Positions 41,247 through 51,226 are shown, counted from the first letter of the stretch. The stretch is 64,000 nt of DNA from RUG12461 sp045661345 (GCA_045661345.1 JAZRFM010000033.1:3283-67282), one strand, 5' to 3'. Program-made: numbers and translations. Notes: generated by a model not told the origin, from the letters alone.

Positions 41247-44200
41247 GCCTTTATTTTTTCCTTGTCTTTTAGAAAGCTCTCCCTTTCCTTCAGGTAGGTG
41301 TCACGCATCTGGTTGAACTGTGCTTCCTTCGCATTGCTCCTGTCCTTCACTGCGATCACCTTGTATTCGTCGCCGCTCAGGTCTATTCCCTGATTTACCT
41401 TGACGTTATCCAGCAGGAGCGGAACCGCATTCAGAAGAAGCCGGATATTATCTTTGAGTACCTTCTTCTTCGAGGATGTCACCGCTATCTCCGGGATTCC
41501 CTTCTTCATCTTCTCGTAGGCCTGGAGCCTCTGTATCATGGTCTTCATCTTCACGGGCTCGCCCATGATCAGGCGATAGGAACCATAGGTGGAGAGATTA
41601 TTCTGGTTCGGAAGCTCAAACTCCTTCACCAGCTCTGTCATGGTCTTTTCGATGTAATCCGTTACCTCCCGCATATCTTCCGTATCACTGGCCTTAACCA
41701 ACATGTTCAGCCATGCAAGGTTTTTCTCATGCGCTTCCTTGTACTCCGGAAGAACGTTTCCGTTCTTGTCCATCTCAATGGTCTCCAGACCGACGGAGAT
41801 CGCTCCGCTTAAGTCCTTGCCCATTCCTCCCAGGTAGATCTTTTTGGCCAGTGCAAGATATTCCTTGTTTTGGAAGGTTTTTCCCCGGAGGTTGGTCTTG
41901 ACAAGCCGCTCGATATGACTCGTATTAAACTCCGGATTGATCTTTTGATATTGTTTGGCAAGCTCCGCGTACTGCTTTTGGTTCTCATCCTCCCTCTTCT
42001 TTTGGGCCGCCTTTTCCTTCTCCGCGTTTACGACAGCGCGCTTCTCTTTCCTTTGCCGGTCCTCCTCCCGGATGGTCGTCTGATAAGGAACATAGGGGGT
42101 CTTTTTCACATTCTGATACTTCAGACACTCATTGAGGTAGGAACCGGTCGATGCATCCTCCACATCCTGATAATCCCTGACCCTGTTTTCCAGATCCTCC
42201 GGCTTCGTATGGTCGATCTTGGACCAGCCGCTGATAAGATACTTCTTGGCGCAATAGGCTCCCGTCATAGTCATATAGCTGTACAGCATCTTGCATCTCT
42301 GCGCGATCTCCGGGTTATTATCCATGTATTGCTTCAGGGAGGGATGTGCCTGCATCAGCTTATCCAGCGATTGTCCGCTCTGCATCTCGTAGAAGAACGG
42401 GACATCCTTTGCCTCCAGTTTCTTCTCCGTAAAGCTTTCCACTTCTTTTTGGAATTTCAGCAGCTCTTTCTGATAAGACTCCTTTGCTTTCTGTCCCTCC
42501 GGGGACTCATGCCAGCCTTCCGGAGCCTTTCCGTCATACAGCTGGCGATAGAGGGAGAGCAGCTCCTCGGGAGGCTGTGGCAGATCCTTGATCCAAAACC
42601 GTTTCGGGATCTCCTCGGAAAGCATTTTCTCTCTCAGTTCAAAATCATCCTCCTGGATGGCTTTCAACCACTGCATGTTCCATTTGTGATTCTCTTCATC
42701 CTGCTTGCTCACCGGTTTCCCGTTTTGATCGAAATTGACATTCCGCATCACCAGAACAGCGTCACGGGATAATTCCCCGGTGCCGCCCAGCACATCATCC
42801 GCTTTCTGATACTCCTTTGTGTATTCCGGATGATTCAGGATGGATCGCGAGCTTTCGAATACCTTCAGCACCCGATAGGATTTCGGGGTCAGATTCGGGT
42901 TTTTCAGATAACGTTTGGCAAAGTCCTCCTGCTCCTTCGGATCAGTAATGCTGGTCTCATTGTCGGAAAGCGGAACAAAGGGAACCATTTTTTTCTTTTT
43001 CTGCTCTTCATAGAGCACCATATCCCTCAGGAACTCGAGTCCTTCATCCGCCATGTCCTGGTCGTATCTTTCCAGGTCATCATGATGCTCCATCTCCTCC
43101 TGGATCTCCACCTTCGTCGACATCTTGATACGGCATTTTCTCCCTACAACCTGACCCGTATAAGATCTGACCGCAAGATTGACCATTCCCGTCAGCGTTT
43201 TCAGTGCGGGATTCTTTTCAAAGAAATAGGCGACGGAGGGATGTATTTTTTGCAAATGATCCGTACATCCGGCGATCTGTCCCAGATTCAGCATGTTCAG
43301 ATCCTGACGGTCAACGAGCCCTTCCAGCCACTTTGCATAAGCGGAACCATACTTTTGTCCTATATCTGCGACATCTTTTTGCGCGGCTCGATACTTCTTA
43401 TTTGCCTCTCCTCTGGCCTTTTCCAGCTCCTTTTTATTCGGTGCATCCGCCGGGCACTTCTCTTCCGCAATTCTGGCTTTCTCGTACTCGTCATACGCCT
43501 GCTTACTGAGCAGGAGCTTCTTCCGCTCCGCCTCCGTGATTTTGATCACAGGCAGCTGAATATCCTTGAAAATACGGGAGAGCTGCTCTCCGATCATGGC
43601 TTCCCTCGTGGCCACATCATCTTCCTTCCATGCTCTCAGCCATTTCAGGTTCCATGCATGATTCGCTTCATCTTCTTTCGTCACGGGCTGATTCAGTTTG
43701 TCAAAAGCCACCGGTCTGAACCCGATCCTTGCAAAGCGATCCAGCGAGACAGTCTCCGCCGGGAGATTGTACTTTTTCCTCGTCTCCTGGATATCATATT
43801 TCGCATACAGCGGATGATCCGTGAATTCCTTGACGGATTTCAGCTTTTTATAAAAAGCATAGTCCTTCTTTTTGAATTTCCGATTCACCTCCTGAAGCTC
43901 GGCAATTTCTGCAACCGCATCATCCGGTCCCTGGGTCTCCTCGTAATGGTAGTCAACCCAGGCTCCCATATAATCCACGAGGTTCGCCAATTGAAGCTCG
44001 TCAAGCTCACCGGGTTTGAGATTCTCATCCCTCTCCCATTCGCTTACGTATCCACCCCCCGCGCCGGTCTGAATCCCGTAATACGTGCTCAGATAACTCT
44101 GCTGGATGTAGGAAAACTTATTGATCATGAATTCTCTCCGGACTCTCTTCGGATTGTTGTTCTCAAAGGTTTTGACGGAGGGCATCATTTTTTTCAGTTC

Positions 44201-47143
44201 GTCAACGGACGTCTGGCCGCGGATGACGATCATCCGGTTGAACGCCTGCTCTGATCTGTCTTCGATGGAGTTGTTCAGCCAGGTCTTAAACTGCTTGCTG
44301 GAGGCATATGTCTTCGCGACGTTCACCGCCTCCGACCTCGCCGCAAGCTGCCTTTTGATCGCATCTTTCCTCTTCGCTTCCAGCTCGGCGTATTTCGAAT
44401 CCTTCATAAGGGCGGCATTGGACACATCCTTTTTCAGCTTTTCCAACGTTTTCTTCCGCGCTTCCATCTCCGCATTGATCCCCTCGATTTCCCTGACAAT
44501 CCTTTGCAGGTTCTTCAGAGTCTGGATCTGGGATTTATTCAGCTTCATCTCCGGAAAATCAGAGTCCTGAACCACATCCATCGCATGCGGATAGTATTCC
44601 GCAAGCATCTTTTCCTTTTCTTTCTCGTCCTTGTTTGCCCAGGCGTTCAGCCAGCGAAGATTCCACTGATGGTTTTTTTGGTACTTCGGAAGGGGGTTCC
44701 CTTTCCTGTCAAACATGACAGGACGCATCATGGCAGTCAAAGCACGTCCCATGGAGGTTTTGATGCCGGTCTTTTTGTAGATGCTCTGATACTCTTCGTG
44801 ATTCTCGAATTCCTTCGCCTGCTTGTAATACTGATTGATCTCATATCGCTTTTTCGCGAATTCCAGCTCCTCCTTCTGTTTTTTGGTGGCTTTCTTCCCG
44901 AAATGCGCTTTCGTGAGTCCCAGATTCTTCATCTCTTTGGGGTCTTTGATCCCAAGGTCTCTGGTTTCCTTCTTCTCCACGATGATCCGGTTCTTCGGCT
45001 CCTCGATGATCCGGTTCTCGTTGATCACGTTCTTCGGCTCTTCGATGATCCGGTTCTCGTTGATCTTGTTCTCATTGACCTTCTCAGCCCTTGCATTGGC
45101 CTTCTTCTTCGCTTCTTTATCTGCTTCTTCCCTCTTTTTATGTTCCTCTACGATCTTCCTTCCATTTTCGATCGCTTCGTTCCTCTTCCGTAGTTCCTCC
45201 TGCTCTTTGGCTTTTCTCCTGTCTTTCTCCTCCTGTTCCAGCCGGTCCTGTTCTTTCAGACTTTCCAGTTCTTTCTCCAACTGGTTATAGGTATCGGCAA
45301 AGGCAACCTTCTTCTCTTCCTGATCAGAATCTTCCACCAGGGGGCCGTCATCGTCCTCAATGATCTCGTTCTTTGCTTCTTCCTTTTCCCCGATAATCTC
45401 GTTCTTTGCTTCTTCCTTTTCCTCGATAATCTCGTTCTTTGGCTCCGCTATTTTCTCTTCTTTTTTATCTTCTTTATCTTCCTCTTTTTTCTCCTCGTTC
45501 TCCACGATCGCGACATCCGGTTTCTTCTGTACATCCCCTGCAAGCTTTTGCGTGTACAATACGTCCTCGCCGGGCTTTTCTTCCTCTTTTTTCTCCTCGT
45601 TTTTCACCATCATGTCAGAAAAGAGCCTGTTTTCCACAATTACAACATTCTCTTCCTCATCCTCGTAGTACTCGTCGTCGTCGTCCTCCCCCTTCTCTGC
45701 GTTGACCGGGATCTCCGGCATCAGGCCGAACTTGCTGACCTCCTGTTTTATATAAATCCCGGTATGTTTCTCCATCCCAAGCAGCGCCTCTTCTTCAGTC
45801 TCAAGAGTCAGTCTGTTATCGCCGGCTCCCGTTTTATTGATCGCATACCACTTCTCCTGATCGGCTTTGATTCCGTGATCCTTCCGCAACCGGTGCTCCA
45901 TGTAGTTTTTGATTGCCTCAATGTAGTCCAGTCTCTCCTCGAAACTGCGGTTGTATTCCGCATATTCGGCGACAACTCCCTCGCCTTTCTCAAGCTCAGC
46001 CCGGTAATACGGCAACGCCATATGTGTCATCTCATAATAGGTGCGCATATTATCTTCAAGGTATTTCACCCCCATGGTTATCAGAGTCTTTGCACTGGGA
46101 AGCTCCGTATTCATAAAGAGCCGGATTCCTTCCATCTCCACGCGGTGTTTCGCGTATTTTGTGCCGTTTTCTCTGATATCCTGTACGCGGTTGTTCCACT
46201 CCTGCAGCTTTCGTTCCGCGGAATTGATCGGCGCATTCCCCTCTTTGGTTTTGTAGACACAGCGGGCCGGCCATTGCACATCCCCATTATTCTCATGGAA
46301 TTTTTGCAGATGGAACAGCGTCTTCGTTGTATCTTTTTTCAGCACCACGTTGATATTACACTTCGCCTGGTAGGAGCGGTGTGCAGTTTCATAATCCAGG
46401 CTGGTGAAACGGTCCTCCTGCCATTGCTTCTGGATGGAAGGGGTGTATTTTTTCAGATCCTCGTAAAGGCTGTCAAGCTTGATATTGACATCATTGAGTT
46501 TGTTCTCGAGTTCACTTCTGTCCCGGGCGCTCTGCTGCTCTTTGATGAGATGTGCCAGCTGATCCTTCAGAACCATATAGCAGGAGTATTTGGCACGGGT
46601 CACCAGATGATGCATGTTGCCCGGTTTTGACTTCAGCTGGGCGGCCGCCACCATGCCCTCCATGCGGTATTTCATGATCTCTTCCCGCTGGTTGTACTTC
46701 TGCAGCGGCGTCAGATTGGCGCGGTTGCTGCTCACCTGTTTTGTAATGACCTGCTGCATCTTCCGGAAGCTGGCAGAGGCGTTTTTGACGTCATTCACCC
46801 TTTTATAGGTCTGTCGTCCTCCATGGCGGTTTTCATAATCCTCAATCGCCGCTTGATCTTTGGAAAGGCGTTCATAGCGCGCCGCCTTTGCCTCGGCCAG
46901 ATACATATCCTCAAAATAGTATTTGGTACGGAGCCGGAAGGAGTTCTTCTCCGTATCCCGGTTGCGATTCTCGTAATACTCTTTCAGTTGTTCCGCATCC
47001 ATGAGATACTTATTCGCGTCATAAGAAGGAAGCCCCTTCTCGCGCTCAATCTTCTCCGCCTGCTGCATCCTCGCGTTCAGCAGACCCGGGTCGTTTACGC
47101 CCTGTCGTTGAATCTCTTGATAATTCTGCTCTTTCCCTGACAT
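41243..47143 (-). CDS. Giant cytosolic protein with four ~325-residue repeats
   Basis: 1966 residues from the ATG at 47143 (AAGGAAGGAAAG upstream). No signal peptide or membrane segment. Residues 1-~480 are helical and basic; ~480-730 is a very acidic/basic low-complexity region with 11- and 13-residue tandem repeats. Then come four diverged repeats whose cores share F/MD-x2-G/N-x-P, NH-WNL-WL and a following REKML-type helix: around residues 805-835, 1138-1171, 1464-1494 and 1781-1813 (NHQWNLRWL, NHAWNLKWL, NHKWNMQWL, AHEKNLAWL). No enzyme motif is recognised. Its size and repeats suggest a scaffold, effector or toxin-like body; this is speculation. Confidence 0.85.
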   Translation of the reverse strand: MSGKEQNYQEIQRQGVNDPGLLNARMQQAEKIEREKGLPSYDANKYLMDAEQLKEYYENRNRDTEKNSFRLRTKYYFEDMYLAEAKAARYERLSKDQAAIEDYENRHGGRQTYKRVNDVKNASASFRKMQQVITKQVSSNRANLTPLQKYNQREEIMKYRMEGMVAAAQLKSKPGNMHHLVTRAKYSCYMVLKDQLAHLIKEQQSARDRSELENKLNDVNIKLDSLYEDLKKYTPSIQKQWQEDRFTSLDYETAHRSYQAKCNINVVLKKDTTKTLFHLQKFHENNGDVQWPARCVYKTKEGNAPINSAERKLQEWNNRVQDIRENGTKYAKHRVEMEGIRLFMNTELPSAKTLITMGVKYLEDNMRTYYEMTHMALPYYRAELEKGEGVVAEYAEYNRSFEERLDYIEAIKNYMEHRLRKDHGIKADQEKWYAINKTGAGDNRLTLETEEEALLGMEKHTGIYIKQEVSKFGLMPEIPVNAEKGEDDDDEYYEDEEENVVIVENRLFSDMMVKNEEKKEEEKPGEDVLYTQKLAGDVQKKPDVAIVENEEKKEEDKEDKKEEKIAEPKNEIIEEKEEAKNEIIGEKEEAKNEIIEDDDGPLVEDSDQEEKKVAFADTYNQLEKELESLKEQDRLEQEEKDRRKAKEQEELRKRNEAIENGRKIVEEHKKREEADKEAKKKANARAEKVNENKINENRIIEEPKNVINENRIIEEPKNRIIVEKKETRDLGIKDPKEMKNLGLTKAHFGKKATKKQKEELEFAKKRYEINQYYKQAKEFENHEEYQSIYKKTGIKTSMGRALTAMMRPVMFDRKGNPLPKYQKNHQWNLRWLNAWANKDEKEKEKMLAEYYPHAMDVVQDSDFPEMKLNKSQIQTLKNLQRIVREIEGINAEMEARKKTLEKLKKDVSNAALMKDSKYAELEAKRKDAIKRQLAARSEAVNVAKTYASSKQFKTWLNNSIEDRSEQAFNRMIVIRGQTSVDELKKMMPSVKTFENNNPKRVRREFMINKFSYIQQSYLSTYYGIQTGAGGGYVSEWERDENLKPGELDELQLANLVDYMGAWVDYHYEETQGPDDAVAEIAELQEVNRKFKKKDYAFYKKLKSVKEFTDHPLYAKYDIQETRKKYNLPAETVSLDRFARIGFRPVAFDKLNQPVTKEDEANHAWNLKWLRAWKEDDVATREAMIGEQLSRIFKDIQLPVIKITEAERKKLLLSKQAYDEYEKARIAEEKCPADAPNKKELEKARGEANKKYRAAQKDVADIGQKYGSAYAKWLEGLVDRQDLNMLNLGQIAGCTDHLQKIHPSVAYFFEKNPALKTLTGMVNLAVRSYTGQVVGRKCRIKMSTKVEIQEEMEHHDDLERYDQDMADEGLEFLRDMVLYEEQKKKKMVPFVPLSDNETSITDPKEQEDFAKRYLKNPNLTPKSYRVLKVFESSRSILNHPEYTKEYQKADDVLGGTGELSRDAVLVMRNVNFDQNGKPVSKQDEENHKWNMQWLKAIQEDDFELREKMLSEEIPKRFWIKDLPQPPEELLSLYRQLYDGKAPEGWHESPEGQKAKESYQKELLKFQKEVESFTEKKLEAKDVPFFYEMQSGQSLDKLMQAHPSLKQYMDNNPEIAQRCKMLYSYMTMTGAYCAKKYLISGWSKIDHTKPEDLENRVRDYQDVEDASTGSYLNECLKYQNVKKTPYVPYQTTIREEDRQRKEKRAVVNAEKEKAAQKKREDENQKQYAELAKQYQKINPEFNTSHIERLVKTNLRGKTFQNKEYLALAKKIYLGGMGKDLSGAISVGLETIEMDKNGNVLPEYKEAHEKNLAWLNMLVKASDTEDMREVTDYIEKTMTELVKEFELPNQNNLSTYGSYRLIMGEPVKMKTMIQRLQAYEKMKKGIPEIAVTSSKKKVLKDNIRLLLNAVPLLLDNVKVNQGIDLSGDEYKVIAVKDRSNAKEAQFNQMRDTYLKERESFLKDKEKIKA
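44992..45069 (-). repeat. 39-base tandem repeat inside the giant gene
   Basis: Two units starting at 44992 and 45031, encoding a 13-residue step EEPKNVINENRII. Nearly identical at DNA level, so recent. Confidence 0.7.
45363..45445 (-). repeat. 33-base tandem repeat inside the giant gene
   Basis: Units begin at 45363, 45396 and 45429 and encode an 11-residue step KNEIIEEKEEA. The near identity of units suggests copy number could vary between strains. Confidence 0.75.
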
Positions 47144-47247
47144 AATCAGCTTTCCTTCCTTTCGTCGAATTGTAAACAAAGAGTCTCTTCAGGTGCACAC
47201 GTTTGCGCCAGGAATGCGGCTTTCAGCCGAGCGCAACCGGCGCAAAA

Positions 47248-47268
47248 GGAAACGAATTAATTCGTTCC
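47248..47268 (-). terminator. Terminator-like palindrome after the GNAT gene
   Basis: GGAAACGAATT and AATTCGTTCC pair with one bulge. On the minus strand it lies 36 bases after the stop at 47304 and is followed by TTTT. A sister copy is at 48585-48606. Confidence 0.6.
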
Positions 47269-47303
47269 CTATCTTTATACGTTAAAAAAAAGAGGCTGGC
47301 ATA

Positions 47304-48143
47304 TCAAAGATACACTGCCTCAAAGATCGGCATAGACACAGCGCCTGGAAACAGCTTTCCGGCAAGCTGCAGAGATTTCTCATTCACCGCATCAAAGGTC
47401 AGGGAGGCGTTTGGAAAGGTTTTTTGTGCCTCTGCCGTAATGGAGATCAGAGTCGTGATCAGACCGATGGGATTCTTGCTATAGACAAAGGACACCTCCA
47501 GGTCTCCCTTCAGCAGCTTCTGGATGAGTACAAGGTCCACCAGGGCTCCGTCGTCGTATGTACAGCGGCAAAGCGCCGGAACCATGCTGTCTCTCAGGCT
47601 TTCCGGGTGTTTGATGACAAAACCGTGTTCAATCCGCATCTCCATCAAAATCTGCATCTGCTCCTTCTCCGGCAGATCGAAAAAGAACTTCTCCTCCATC
47701 TTTTTCCCTGTCTTCCGATTGAGCTTCATCTGCAGGGGAGCGGCATTGGCGATCCCTTCCCGGCTGATCACAAAACGCTCATGAGAATAGGATGTTGTCA
47801 TCCTCTCCAGTGACTGGAACAGGCTGAAGATGTCATGTTCCCTGTCCGTGTACGGAAAGCGGGCAACGATCGGGAAAAGATCCCCCATACGCAGGATCGT
47901 CTCGATGACTTTATTGACAAGCTGGGATCCGATCCTCTGACGCCGCACCGAAGGTGCGACAAAAACCCAGTCGATCACATACTCATACCGCACCAGAAAG
48001 TAGCTGATCGCACCCACCACGGCATAATTCTCATTGATTGCCCCGATGGAGATCCTGTTGACTCCCTGCATGATCCCGGGCGGGAGAACTGAGGCAAAGT
48101 CTTTTTCATTTTCTTCCTCAATCAGTATATAGCGATATTCCAT
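47304..48143 (-). CDS. GNAT-like acetyltransferase with extra C-terminal domain
   Basis: 279 residues. The N-terminal half has WVFVAPSVRRQRIGSQLV, the acetyl-CoA pyrophosphate-binding loop (Q/RxxGxG/A) of GNAT enzymes. The C-terminal ~130 residues look like a second, weaker GNAT-type fold without a clear CoA loop. Substrate unknown. The gene follows the CheY-like gene by 18 bases on the same strand and ends at a terminator-like palindrome. Confidence 0.7.
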   Translation of the reverse strand: MEYRYILIEEENEKDFASVLPPGIMQGVNRISIGAINENYAVVGAISYFLVRYEYVIDWVFVAPSVRRQRIGSQLVNKVIETILRMGDLFPIVARFPYTDREHDIFSLFQSLERMTTSYSHERFVISREGIANAAPLQMKLNRKTGKKMEEKFFFDLPEKEQMQILMEMRIEHGFVIKHPESLRDSMVPALCRCTYDDGALVDLVLIQKLLKGDLEVSFVYSKNPIGLITTLISITAEAQKTFPNASLTFDAVNEKSLQLAGKLFPGAVSMPIFEAVYL

Positions 48144-48161
48144 TTCAACCCCCTATGCCGA

Positions 48162-48542
48162 TTACAAACCCAGCACTTTTCTCAGTGCACCCACTACCCG
48201 GTCAGCCTCAAAAGGCTTTACGACAAAATCCTTTGCGCCGGCCTGGATCGCTTCCAGAACCATTCCCTGCTGCCCCATGGCTGAGCACATGATACATTTT
48301 GCCGCGGGATCGTATTGTATGATTTCCTTTACCGCTTCAATGCCGTTCATCTCAGGCATGGTAATGTCGATCGTGACGACATCCGGTTTCAGTTCCTTGT
48401 ATTTCAGGATTCCCTCTTTGCCGTTGCAGGCCTCTCCGACCACCTTGAATCCGTTTTCATCCAGAATCTTCTTCAGCATCATACGCATAAATGCCGCGTC
48501 ATCCACAATCAAAACCGATTTGTCATAGAGTGCTGTTCCCAT
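48162..48542 (-). CDS. Stand-alone CheY-like response regulator
   Basis: 126 residues from the ATG at 48542, with AAGGAGGAG upstream. Acidic pocket VDD (13-15), phospho-acceptor Asp59 in TIDITMPEMNG, conserved Ser/Thr and Lys in VVKPF are all present. It has no output domain, so it signals by protein contact as CheY does. No histidine kinase or chemotaxis gene is in the window. Confidence 0.92.
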   Translation of the reverse strand: MGTALYDKSVLIVDDAAFMRMMLKKILDENGFKVVGEACNGKEGILKYKELKPDVVTIDITMPEMNGIEAVKEIIQYDPAAKCIMCSAMGQQGMVLEAIQAGAKDFVVKPFEADRVVGALRKVLGL

Positions 48543-48584
48543 GCCTCTCCTCCTTGTCTTTTCCACGCCGGCGTTCACGATACG

Positions 48585-48606
48585 GGAAACGAATTCATTC
48601 GTTTCC
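48585..48606 (-). terminator. Perfect palindrome directly after the aldolase stop
   Basis: GGAAACGAAT and ATTCGTTTCC form a 10-base perfect stem around two bases, starting at the last base of the stop codon. There is no T tract; it may weaken read-through into the CheY-like gene. Confidence 0.5.
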
Positions 48607-49685
48607 TATAAATAAGTCATCAGGGTATCTATGTCCTCATATCCGGTAGCCCAATCGGTTGCAAGCCGTATTGCCGTATGATCCGAATCAAGCTTCTCCC
48701 AAAAACCGTATCGGATGTGCTTTTCCATCTCTGCCAGTTTTCCGTTCTCCACAATGATAAACTGCTGATTGGTGGGAGAATCAATAAACAGCCGGTATCC
48801 TTTTTCTGTCAGTCTGCGCCTCAATTCCTCCGCCGTTTCAATGGCATTTTCCCCCAGTTCAAAATACAGATTGTCCGTGAACAGGGTGTCAAACTGAAGA
48901 CCGAGAAGCCAGCCTTTTGCAAGGAGTGCCCCATGCTGCTTGATCACCGGCACAGGATGTCCGACCTTCGTCCCGCGGGGGAAAACCACCGCTTCCCCGA
49001 ACAGCGCACCCACCTTGGTACCGCCGATGTAGAACACGTCGGTGAGGTTCGCGATATCCGGCAGCGTCACATCCGTTTTTTTACTCATCAGACCATACCC
49101 GAGCCTCGCGCCGTCCAGGAACAGGGGAATGTCGTATTGCCTGCAAACCTCCGACAGCGCCGCAAGCTCCGCCCTGGAATAAAGTGTGCCGTACTCTGTG
49201 GGATGCGAGATGTATACTGCCCCCGGAAAAACCATATGCTCATGATTGTCATCGGCGTAAAAATCCCCGAGAAGCTTCTCCACATCACCGGCATCCAGTT
49301 TCCCGATGCTGTCCGCATACACGGCCGCTCCATCCGTTGATTTTTCACGCCTGCATGGCAGCGTCAGCACCTTATGGCCTGCAAATTCAACAGCCCCCGC
49401 CTCATGCATGGCAATATGCCCCGTATCGGCAGCCACTACCCCTTCATAGGGTTTTAAAAGCATATCGATCACGGTCTGATTCGTCTGGGTTCCGCCCACA
49501 AGGAAGAAAACATCCGCGTCCCCGCAGTCACAGGCGGCTCTGATCTTATCCGCCGCACCCTTACAGATTTCATCCGTTCCGTATCCGTCGAACTGGCTGC
49601 CATTCATCTGTGCCATGCGTTCCAGAATCCTGGGATGAGCCCCTTTTGTGTAATCACTTGCAAATGATATCCTGCTGTCTGCCAC
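48606..49685 (-). CDS. Low-specificity threonine aldolase-type PLP enzyme
   Basis: 359 residues, family length. FASDYTKGAHP at the start, GGTQTN, LFLDGARLGYG, and the PLP lysine in YIGGTKVG mark a beta-eliminating-lyase/threonine aldolase of fold type I. It would cleave L-threonine or L-allo-threonine to glycine and acetaldehyde in the cytosol. It lies 54 bases after the diguanylate cyclase gene, with no functional link evident. Confidence 0.9.
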   Translation of the reverse strand: MADSRISFASDYTKGAHPRILERMAQMNGSQFDGYGTDEICKGAADKIRAACDCGDADVFFLVGGTQTNQTVIDMLLKPYEGVVAADTGHIAMHEAGAVEFAGHKVLTLPCRREKSTDGAAVYADSIGKLDAGDVEKLLGDFYADDNHEHMVFPGAVYISHPTEYGTLYSRAELAALSEVCRQYDIPLFLDGARLGYGLMSKKTDVTLPDIANLTDVFYIGGTKVGALFGEAVVFPRGTKVGHPVPVIKQHGALLAKGWLLGLQFDTLFTDNLYFELGENAIETAEELRRRLTEKGYRLFIDSPTNQQFIIVENGKLAEMEKHIRYGFWEKLDSDHTAIRLATDWATGYEDIDTLMTYL

Positions 49686-49738
49686 TATTCCACCCTCCCG
49701 ACCGGTCCGTTTGTTTCCCGCCGTTGATGTCCTGCTCC

Positions 49739-51079
49739 TTATGCGTAAAACGTATAGGAGCCCTTGCCGTTCCTTTTGGATTGATACATGGCCTCATCCG
49801 CGTGTTCCAGCATCGTGGTCGTATCGGAAACATCCTTTCCGTTTACGATCCCGATACTCAGGTAGATGGGCGGCAATCCATCCTCCGTATTTTCAAGTTC
49901 TTTTTTGATCTGCTCTATCCTCTTTTCGATCAGTTGCCGGCTTACCCCTCCGGCATGCATCAGAAACACCACAAACTCGTCTCCCCCGATCCGGCAGATG
50001 CAGTCGTCCTCGCGAAGCACTCTCTGGATGATTTTCACGGTTTTTACCAGAACCATATCTCCTGTCTCATGCCCGTAAGTATCATTATACCGTTTGAAAT
50101 CGTCCACATCAAACAGCATCATATAGGTATCCTGGAGGTTTAGATTTGCCTGCAGGAAATCAAAGCCGGCGCGGTTGTACGCCCCTGTCAGCTCATCATG
50201 GGAAGCCCTGTAGCTCAGATTCTCAATGTTGGACTTATTCTTTTCGTACATTTTGTTGTAGGCTTTGGCCAGATACCTGAACTCGTTGGAACCGCTCTCG
50301 GCAATCGGACGATCCGCCTTGATCTGGTCCACCGCTCCGAGTACCGGATTGATGGCCAGGCGCGTGGTCAGCCAGATCATACAAAAGATGAGCAGCGCCT
50401 GGATCAGAACCGCCGCACGTACCACACGGATCTCTCCAGCCAGAGAGTCCAGCTCTGCATCCGTGATGCCCTTCATCAGCTTTTCAACCTCATCCAGGCT
50501 TTCCTGCATGCCGTTTCTGATCTGCTCCTTATACCGGTAGTACTCGTCGCTATGGACAAGCTCCGCTGCACGCTTCATCTTCTCCCCGGCGCTGAGATTT
50601 TCATCCTCCGGCTCCAGTTCTATCAATCCCAGGAGATCGGGATAATCCGTGTAGCCCTTTGCCTCGACCACAAGGCGCATGGCGTAATACTCCATATCCA
50701 TCAGGGCAACGGAGCTGTCCATGGCCTGCTGCAGTTTTTGTAATGCCGGCTTGGTCCTGTCCCCCACGGCCATCTTGGCAATGGCCTCTTCGCGCCTTTT
50801 TGACTCAAAGGCCTCCGTAAAATACTGATCCATGAATCGGGCGTCGCCGTTGATAGTAAATCTCTGCACTTGTTCGGTGAGATAATCCGATGCGTTCATG
50901 AGATCATGGGCGGCTTTTTGCAGCTCGGAGTTCTGTTCGGATGCAGAAGTGATATCCATAAAGGTTCTCGTCAGGCGCAGCGTCGTATACACCACAGTTC
51001 CTGAAAAGATCAGGATAATGATCACCAGCCACAGATGAACCACACGATGTGATATTCCTTTTTTCAACAAACCGTTCAT
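49739..51079 (-). CDS. Membrane-bound diguanylate cyclase (GGDEF)
   Basis: 446 residues from the ATG at 51079, with GGAGG upstream; the promoter at 51126-51154 rules out longer starts. Two membrane helices (about 13-33 and 235-255) enclose a ~200-residue helical sensor domain. The GGDEF domain has FDVDDFKRYND and IGGDEFVV, with an inhibitory RxxD site (REDD) five residues before GGDEF. It should make c-di-GMP and be feedback-inhibited. It may balance the HD-GYP protein at 37628. Confidence 0.93.
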   Translation of the reverse strand: MNGLLKKGISHRVVHLWLVIIILIFSGTVVYTTLRLTRTFMDITSASEQNSELQKAAHDLMNASDYLTEQVQRFTINGDARFMDQYFTEAFESKRREEAIAKMAVGDRTKPALQKLQQAMDSSVALMDMEYYAMRLVVEAKGYTDYPDLLGLIELEPEDENLSAGEKMKRAAELVHSDEYYRYKEQIRNGMQESLDEVEKLMKGITDAELDSLAGEIRVVRAAVLIQALLIFCMIWLTTRLAINPVLGAVDQIKADRPIAESGSNEFRYLAKAYNKMYEKNKSNIENLSYRASHDELTGAYNRAGFDFLQANLNLQDTYMMLFDVDDFKRYNDTYGHETGDMVLVKTVKIIQRVLREDDCICRIGGDEFVVFLMHAGGVSRQLIEKRIEQIKKELENTEDGLPPIYLSIGIVNGKDVSDTTTMLEHADEAMYQSKRNGKGSYTFYA

Positions 51080-51125
51080 GTTGTCCTCCGATAAGCCTTT
51101 CCAAACGGTATATTCTACGCGTCCG

Positions 51126-51154
51126 ATTATAATGGATTTCGGGCGAATAATCAA
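51126..51154 (-). promoter_or_regulatory. Promoter of the diguanylate cyclase gene
   Basis: On the minus strand TTGATT (51149-51154) and TATAAT (51126-51131) are 17 bases apart, 47 bases before the ATG. Confidence 0.82.
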
Positions 51155-51197
51155 TCTGTTGCAATCCTCTATCTTCCTTCCCTTCCTCTAAAACAGC

Positions 51198-51226
51198 TTG
51201 CTTCTTTATTTATGCCTTGTTATACT
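51198..51226 (+). promoter_or_regulatory. Promoter of the MATE-ATPase gene
   Basis: TTGCTT (51198-51203) and TATACT (51221-51226) are 17 bases apart, about 80 bases before the start at 51307. Confidence 0.72.

Noticed and set aside
42830..44254. 474-codon open frame on the plus strand
   Set aside because: Antisense to the giant repeat protein; Leu/Phe-rich pattern typical of the complement of Lys/Glu-rich coding.
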